This document shows positions 6,711 to 10,916 of a DNA stretch of 10,916 nucleotides, piece by piece. Position numbers and translations under genes: made by a program. Position 1 is the stretch's first letter. Every line of letters starts with the position of its first letter. Source of the stretch: JASEGV01 sp037443545 (GTDB lineage Bacteria > Bacteroidota > Ignavibacteria > UBA10030 > BY39); assembly GCA_037443545.1 (NCBI GenBank), contig JBBIOD010000059.1, positions 1 to 10,916 of the forward strand. Reading direction: 5' to 3'. The notes beneath the pieces were generated by a model. That model saw only the letters and a program-made list of their open reading frames with translations. It was not told the origin of the DNA and searched no databases.

Positions 6711-9700
6711 TTCGCCAGCACCATTTTCTTTGTGATTTGAATATTGTTTGCCTTCAAATTATAAACATAAACACCGCTTGAAACTTTCGCGTTTCGAGAA
6801 TCTGTTCCGTTCCACTCAAACGAATTGTATCCGGGGAGGACATCATGCTTAATAAAATCATTCACGACTCTTCCGGTTAAATCAAAAATTGTAAGAGTTA
6901 CCTTGCCCGCTTCTTCGGGCAGGTTGAATCTAATTGTGGTGTTTGGATTAAACGGATTGGGATAGTTTTGTTCGAGTATGTATTCGTTTGGGATACCGAG
7001 TATTTGTGAACGATACCTAAGAATCTCGTTTCGGATTTCGCCCAGAGCAAGGTCTTTAGGATTTGGTTCAATCTCATTTAATATCTCTTCGCAAATTGCA
7101 ACGCTGTTAGTCGGTTTTGTCGAGAGTGGATTGCGTGTAAAATACCAATTTTGTATCACTCCTTGAATATCATTCGCTTTCACAATTCCATCGCCGTTAC
7201 AATCAGCATAAGCTGCCTCGATAGGATTGAACGGTCCGCTTAAATTTTGAGGCGTCCAATTTAACGAAGGACTGTAGCGTGGTGAACCTGAAACTCCAAG
7301 GTGCCTGGCAATGGGCAATACATCACGCATATCCACGATGGCATCGTTGTTCGTATCGCCAGGATAAATTGTATCTTTTGGAGCAATCATACTGAGAGGG
7401 AAACTTAGCTTAAACATTCCTCTGCCGTGTGTTGCTGCAAACACGTAGTTATCGCGGCGTAAATCTAAATCTGCAATTTGAACATTTGCTAAACCGAGGT
7501 TTTGCTGTACCCAATTTGTTCCGCCGTTCATCGTTTCAAAAACACCTAAATCGGTTCCGACTAACAAATGATTATTATTGCTCGGGTTGATTACGATTGC
7601 ATTAACGGGAACATCGGGCAAATCGCCGCTGACATCAACCCAAGAAGTGCCCCGATTAGTCGTTAAAAAAATGTGTCCGGGAGTTGCTGGGGTATTTGTA
7701 TTGTATCCTGAATATCCAACTAAAACGTAGTCGGTGTCGGCTGTATCAACTGCGATGCTTGTAACCCAGCGATTTGGGAGTGGAAATTTAGTTACGTTGG
7801 ACCAGCTCGTTCCGGCGTTAGTTGTAATTTGAATGCGCGAGGTTGAAGTATTGGAACCTGTAGTCCCGACATAAATAAAAGCGGAGGATTTTTTTGCAAT
7901 TGCTATAGCAGAAATTTTTGAACCAGTTGCACCGGTTCCGTCGCCAGTCAAATCGTTGCTGATGCTCGTCCAGGAAGTTGCCGAGTTAGTTGTGCGAAAA
8001 ATCCTGTAAGTTCCTGCAACTAAGATTTGCGGATTAGTCGGATCCATTACGAACGGTGCGATAAACAAAACCCGATCGGTGGTTCCGTCGTAAGGACCGG
8101 CGGTTGTGGGAATACCCGACATTGCCTTAGCCCAAGTGATGCCGGCATTAGTAGTTTTTTGTATGTTTAAATTTACATACTCTGTAAAAACGATACTTGG
8201 ATTGTTGTAATCTACCGCCGTTGCACCGCCGTCGCCGCCAAATACCATTGACCAGTTTGGCAAAGTGTTGGATTTCAACGTTCCGTTATCCTGAGTTCCG
8301 CCATAGTAAATTTCAGATGTCGGATGGACAGCGCCGCTATAAAATTGAGTTGTTGCCAGACCGTTGTTAAGCTCTGAAAATGTAGAACCAGTATTGGTGG
8401 TTTTAAAAACTCCGCCATCAGTTCCAAAATATATTATAGCGGGATTTGTCGGATGAAAATCTATTTCGTGATGATCGACATGAACATAAGGGTATGCAGA
8501 GGGGGGATAGCCGAAAGCTATCATAGAAAAACTACTTCCGCCGTTAGTTGATTTAAATAAGTTGACACCGCCAGCGAATACAATATTGGGGTCTGTTGGA
8601 TGAACTGCTATTACGTTGTTGTACCAACCCTGTCCGCCTAAATGTGAACCGCCCAAAAGAGGGTCTATCGGTTTTGCGACTGTTGTCCACGAAGTTCCAC
8701 CGTCAGTAGATTTTTGAATGCTGTGTGTATAATGTAATGAGGCAGAATCTAAAGAAGCAAATAAAATATTTGGATTGCTTTTAGAAACTGATAGAGCGAT
8801 TCGGTTGTATCCTGCTGTTGGAAAACCACCTGCTAATTTCGAAAACGAACTTCCCGCATTTGTAGTTTTATAGATTCCATCCTGCGAGTGATTTCCGTAG
8901 CAAATATAAAAAGTTGTTGGAGTTAAAGGGTCGCCGACTATCTGGGTGGCTCGGACGGAGGAAGTACCTTGATGTATAAAACTCCAATTGCTTCCCGAAT
9001 TAGTCGTTTTGAAAAGTCCGTTGTTTGTAGCAGCGTATAAAATGTTAGTGCTATCGGAACGCAAATATAAATCGTTAACGAAGTAGGGAAAACTTGCAGT
9101 GCCACTGAAGTTTTTCTGAATCGTCCAGCTAACTCCGGCATCAGTCGATTTTAAAACTCCATCACCCCGAACTGCATCGTAATTAAAATATCCCTCACCC
9201 GTTCCGGCGTAAATAATGTTGTTATTATTTGGATCGATTACGATCGAAGAAATTGCTAAATTTGCGGCGAAGTCGCTAACCGGGAACCACACTGATCCTC
9301 CGTTTGTAGATTTGAAAATTCCGCCGCTGACAGAACTTGCATAAACAATTTCAGGATTAACATTCGAGATAGCTATGGCACGAACTCTACCGCCAATATT
9401 ACGCGGACCAACACTCGACCAGCTAATTGCTGCTTTACCGGTTTTTTGCAAATTTGTTTTTTCGATGTGCGTTAACGCTTTAGTTCTCCAATCGGTCGGG
9501 ATGCTCGCAGTCGGATATGCGCGTTGTTCGAACATCCATTTTACTGCTTCACCCGGTTGATCGGATTTAGGAAGCCCCGACTTTATACGATTTATTGCCC
9601 GGTTGCTTTTAGGATCGCTTATACGTAATCCGCTAATATTTCTATCTATGTATTGAAATAATAGCGATGAACCAAAACTGATCACACAAATAAAAATTAG

Positions 9701-9724
9701 TATTGTTGATTTATTAATCTTCAT
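6707..9724 (-). CDS. Secreted Asp-box (sortilin/VPS10-like) beta-propeller protein with dockerin and type IX-style sorting domain
   Basis: The 1005-residue protein has an N-terminal signal or anchor helix (about 7-24). A short helical region (about 40-95) follows, then a propeller region (about 100-775) opened by SVGPRNIGGRVRAIAI. Twelve Asp-box type motifs (S/T-T-x-x-G-x-x-W/F) are visible, near residues 139, 193, 240, 287, 339, 392, 442, 524, 578, 634, 688 and 731, as in sortilin-like or GH74-like propellers. No catalytic pair could be assigned, so a binding role is as likely as a glycosidase. A dockerin follows (788-861): loop 1 has Asp790, Asn792, Asp794, Asp798 and Asp801; loop 2 has Asp841, Asn843, Asp845 and Asp852. 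About 40 residues with conserved-looking Trp823 separate the loops. The C-terminus (about 915-1005, with QNYPNPFNPNTTIRF and SSGVYVYNL) is a type IX-style sorting domain. AGGGG precedes the start, which overlaps the upstream gene by 11 bases. Confidence 0.9.
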   Translation of the reverse strand: MKINKSTILIFICVISFGSSLLFQYIDRNISGLRISDPKSNRAINRIKSGLPKSDQPGEAVKWMFEQRAYPTASIPTDWRTKALTHIEKTNLQKTGKAAISWSSVGPRNIGGRVRAIAISNVNPEIVYASSVSGGIFKSTNGGSVWFPVSDFAANLAISSIVIDPNNNNIIYAGTGEGYFNYDAVRGDGVLKSTDAGVSWTIQKNFSGTASFPYFVNDLYLRSDSTNILYAATNNGLFKTTNSGSNWSFIHQGTSSVRATQIVGDPLTPTTFYICYGNHSQDGIYKTTNAGSSFSKLAGGFPTAGYNRIALSVSKSNPNILFASLDSASLHYTHSIQKSTDGGTSWTTVAKPIDPLLGGSHLGGQGWYNNVIAVHPTDPNIVFAGGVNLFKSTNGGSSFSMIAFGYPPSAYPYVHVDHHEIDFHPTNPAIIYFGTDGGVFKTTNTGSTFSELNNGLATTQFYSGAVHPTSEIYYGGTQDNGTLKSNTLPNWSMVFGGDGGATAVDYNNPSIVFTEYVNLNIQKTTNAGITWAKAMSGIPTTAGPYDGTTDRVLFIAPFVMDPTNPQILVAGTYRIFRTTNSATSWTSISNDLTGDGTGATGSKISAIAIAKKSSAFIYVGTTGSNTSTSRIQITTNAGTSWSNVTKFPLPNRWVTSIAVDTADTDYVLVGYSGYNTNTPATPGHIFLTTNRGTSWVDVSGDLPDVPVNAIVINPSNNNHLLVGTDLGVFETMNGGTNWVQQNLGLANVQIADLDLRRDNYVFAATHGRGMFKLSFPLSMIAPKDTIYPGDTNNDAIVDMRDVLPIARHLGVSGSPRYSPSLNWTPQNLSGPFNPIEAAYADCNGDGIVKANDIQGVIQNWYFTRNPLSTKPTNSVAICEEILNEIEPNPKDLALGEIRNEILRYRSQILGIPNEYILEQNYPNPFNPNTTIRFNLPEEAGKVTLTIFDLTGRVVNDFIKHDVLPGYNSFEWNGTDSRNAKVSSGVYVYNLKANNIQITKKMVLAK
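7161..7363 (-). other. Dockerin domain coding segment (two EF-type calcium loops)
   Basis: The segment covers residues 788-855 or so of the propeller protein. Loop 1 (GDTNNDAIVDMRD) has all five expected acidic or Asn positions. Loop 2 (DCNGDGIVKAND) has Lys849 at loop position 9, where Asp or Asn is usual, so its calcium site may be weaker. The long Trp-containing insert between loops matches the dockerin-like style I know from Ignavibacteria rather than the compact clostridial type I dockerin. Confidence 0.8.
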
Positions 9725-10205
9725 TATTTACCCCTGCCGGAGGGTTTTCAAATACATCTACTCCGGTTATGTAACATTTATTATCGTGTGCAACAGTTAA
9801 TTTGCCGATAAAATATCCTTTCTTTTTGAGATTCCTTAATTCGATTAATCTTTTATTAATAGGATTATTCATATCTACCTTATTATTTTCATCTAATATG
9901 AAAGCCGGAAAAACTTCTACCGATTGTCCGGGTTCCAATATTGTCGGCATCGATTGATCGGCGATGGCTGTTTGAAGATATACTTTAAATTTGTAATTTA
10001 TACTGTCTATTAAATCGACCGTAACAACAACTGCTGCTGCAAAAGTGCTGTTTTCTTTAATCGCTGCACGTGGATTCATGACCGGCTGTTGAATAACAGG
10101 TGGCGGTGGCGGTGGCAATTCTTCTTTTACAACTTCTTTTTGCGATCCACAATACATCAATATTATTGCTGAAAAGGCGAAGAGAATGAATAATATTTTT
10201 TTCAT
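9714..10205 (-). CDS. Small proline-rich lipoprotein of unknown function
   Basis: This 163-residue protein starts with a hydrophobic signal (4-17) and then YCGSQKE, with Cys19 the probable lipid anchor. The residue before the cysteine is Tyr, which is unusual for a lipobox, so lipidation is likely but not certain. A charged stretch leads into a Pro6 run (31-36), and a compact domain of about 115 residues follows (about 48-163). It contains YKFKVYLQTAIADQSMPTIL and ends with KLTVAHDNKCYITGVDVFENPPAGVNNED. I do not recognise a family. A well-placed AAAGGA precedes the start. It is the first gene of the block: its last codons contain the ribosome site and start of the propeller gene, with an 11-base overlap. 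The shared layout with the cohesin lipoprotein (anchor, proline stalk, single domain) suggests that both sit on the same membrane face. Confidence 0.78.
   Translation of the reverse strand: MKKILFILFAFSAIILMYCGSQKEVVKEELPPPPPPVIQQPVMNPRAAIKENSTFAAAVVVTVDLIDSINYKFKVYLQTAIADQSMPTILEPGQSVEVFPAFILDENNKVDMNNPINKRLIELRNLKKKGYFIGKLTVAHDNKCYITGVDVFENPPAGVNNED
10098..10115 (-). repeat. CCN triplet run encoding a Pro6 stalk
   Basis: Six proline codons alternate mostly CCA and CCG, close behind the lipoprotein anchor of the 163-residue protein. The tract resembles the Pro7 run of the cohesin lipoprotein in both base pattern and position. Confidence 0.75.
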
Positions 10206-10251
10206 AATAATCCTTTAGAAAGTAAAACATTGTTATAAATTTTTCTCTAAA

Positions 10252-10280
10252 AATATCAGAAGTATTTACATCAAAATCAA
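10252..10280 (-). promoter_or_regulatory. Possible promoter for the lipoprotein/propeller/cohesin block
   Basis: On the minus strand TTGATT (10275-10280) and GATATT (10252-10257) are 17 bases apart, each a four- or five-of-six match to sigma-70 boxes. A second -10-like TATAAC (10232-10237) has no good -35. The block's first gene starts at 10205, and the AT-rich interval from 10206 to about 10427 holds no gene I can support, so the promoter should be in it. The exact position is uncertain. Confidence 0.25.
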
Positions 10281-10427
10281 GCCGACGATTTGCCTCACTA
10301 AAAATCTAAAGGGAAAGTATTCGTTGACTCATGTAAGAATCTATATCAAAATGAAATAAAGCGAAGTTGTTTTCTATGAGACTATACCTGATTTTCTTAG
10401 ATATTAAGCCAAAACTGATGATTATGA

Positions 10428-10916
10428 ATAGCTATTCGACAGAAATCGGAACAGGAGACAACTATAACAAAAGCATTTGCACCAGGTTACCAACAATCAA
10501 GTGGGTGAAAACCATCTACGAGTTCGGAACTTCAAAAAAGAAACGGTCAAAAAGAACTCGCACTCGTGAGTATTATGAACGAGTTGATAAAACATTGAAA
10601 CAACTTTGGTAAATCGCAGATGGTATTTGTGGTAAACGATTTGCTTAATTCATACGAGACTGTTTACACACATTTATTGCGCTTTGAGGAACTTGTTATC
10701 GATTCAGAAACTCGCAGTAAACTTCTTCGTGAGAGCCCAGCTACTATCGACAGACATCTTAGAGCTGAACGTAAAAAGTCTCAGTTAAAAGGCAGGTCAA
10801 CTACAAAACCAGGTACGCTACTTAAACACAATATTCCTACATTCTGATGATTTTGCTAATTATAATGCAAATACTTTTTCCTCTAATCAGTTTCATCAAG
10901 GTTTTTTAAGTGAGAC
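10428..10916 (+). pseudogene. Decayed transposase/integrase (DDE type), N-terminal part
   Basis: This is the N-terminal half of a DDE-type transposase, read in pieces. Frame one gives QKSEQETTITKAFAPGYQQ (from about 10437), like the 'kkEKgxIlxEFxxxtGYxRK' opening of the family. Another frame gives KKKRSKRTRTREYY... and KTLKQLW, then a TAA at 10610, then IADGICGKRF in the same frame. After a further shift near 10645 comes ELVIDSETRSKLL, SPATIDRHLRAER and KGRSTTKPGTLLKHNIP, then TGA at 10845. These match the 'LWxxxDxICGKRL', 'SxATIDRxL' and 'RGRSTTKPGxLLKxxIP' signatures that come before the catalytic domain in a common integrase-like transposase group. The catalytic part would lie beyond the window. 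At least two frame changes and two stops show that it is dead. It is the only gene-like sequence on the plus strand. I see no terminal inverted repeat. Confidence 0.8.

Noticed and set aside
6707..9724. Repeated DNA within the propeller gene as a CRISPR or tandem repeat array
   Set aside because: The periodicity is at protein level (Asp-box blades of about 45-55 residues) and the DNA repeats are too divergent.
6138..9724. A cellulosome gene cluster
   Set aside because: Only one cohesin-like and one dockerin domain are present, with no scaffoldin having several cohesins and no clear glycoside hydrolase or cellulose-binding module.
10620..10847. Free-standing 75-residue plus-strand gene
   Set aside because: Its sequence is an internal part of a transposase (ATIDR and KGRSTTKPG motifs) and continues homology found in another frame just upstream, so it is a pseudogene fragment.

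Overview
The window looks like a chromosomal segment from a member of the Ignavibacteria or a related Bacteroidota/Chlorobi-group lineage. The reasons are a low-GC composition, clear AAGGA/AGGAG ribosome binding sites, several lipoproteins, and a very large secreted protein that ends in an 'NYPNPFNP' type C-terminal sorting domain (type IX secretion style) preceded by a dockerin. This combination is common in that group. The lineage is inferred from gene style, not from a marker gene.

All intact genes lie on the minus strand, so transcription runs from high to low coordinates. At the right edge (about 10428-10916, plus strand) is a badly decayed transposase, with frame changes and stops. Left of it, a three-gene block (10205 down to 6138) has overlapping genes: a small proline-rich lipoprotein, a 1005-residue Asp-box propeller protein carrying a dockerin and a sorting signal, and a lipoprotein with a cohesin-like domain. 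The last two overlap by ATGA. The block therefore encodes a secreted dockerin protein together with a membrane-anchored candidate cohesin partner, outside any visible cellulosome context. An imperfect terminator-like hairpin lies just after it (6076-6118).

A second block (6010 down to 1) is also tightly packed. It holds a HExxH zinc metallopeptidase lipoprotein, a soluble PAS-rich hybrid histidine kinase with a C-terminal receiver, two lipoproteins of unknown function, a four-helix membrane protein, and the first 23 codons of a probable carboxymuconolactone-decarboxylase-family protein. Gaps are 5-13 bp or overlaps, except for about 180 bp between the 162-residue lipoprotein and the membrane protein. 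That gap holds coding-like sequence in frame with the lipoprotein, beyond its stop codon.

The most interesting point is the translationally coupled cohesin/dockerin pair. The stop-interrupted tail, the peptidase with unusual zinc-ligand spacing and the transposase relic are secondary.
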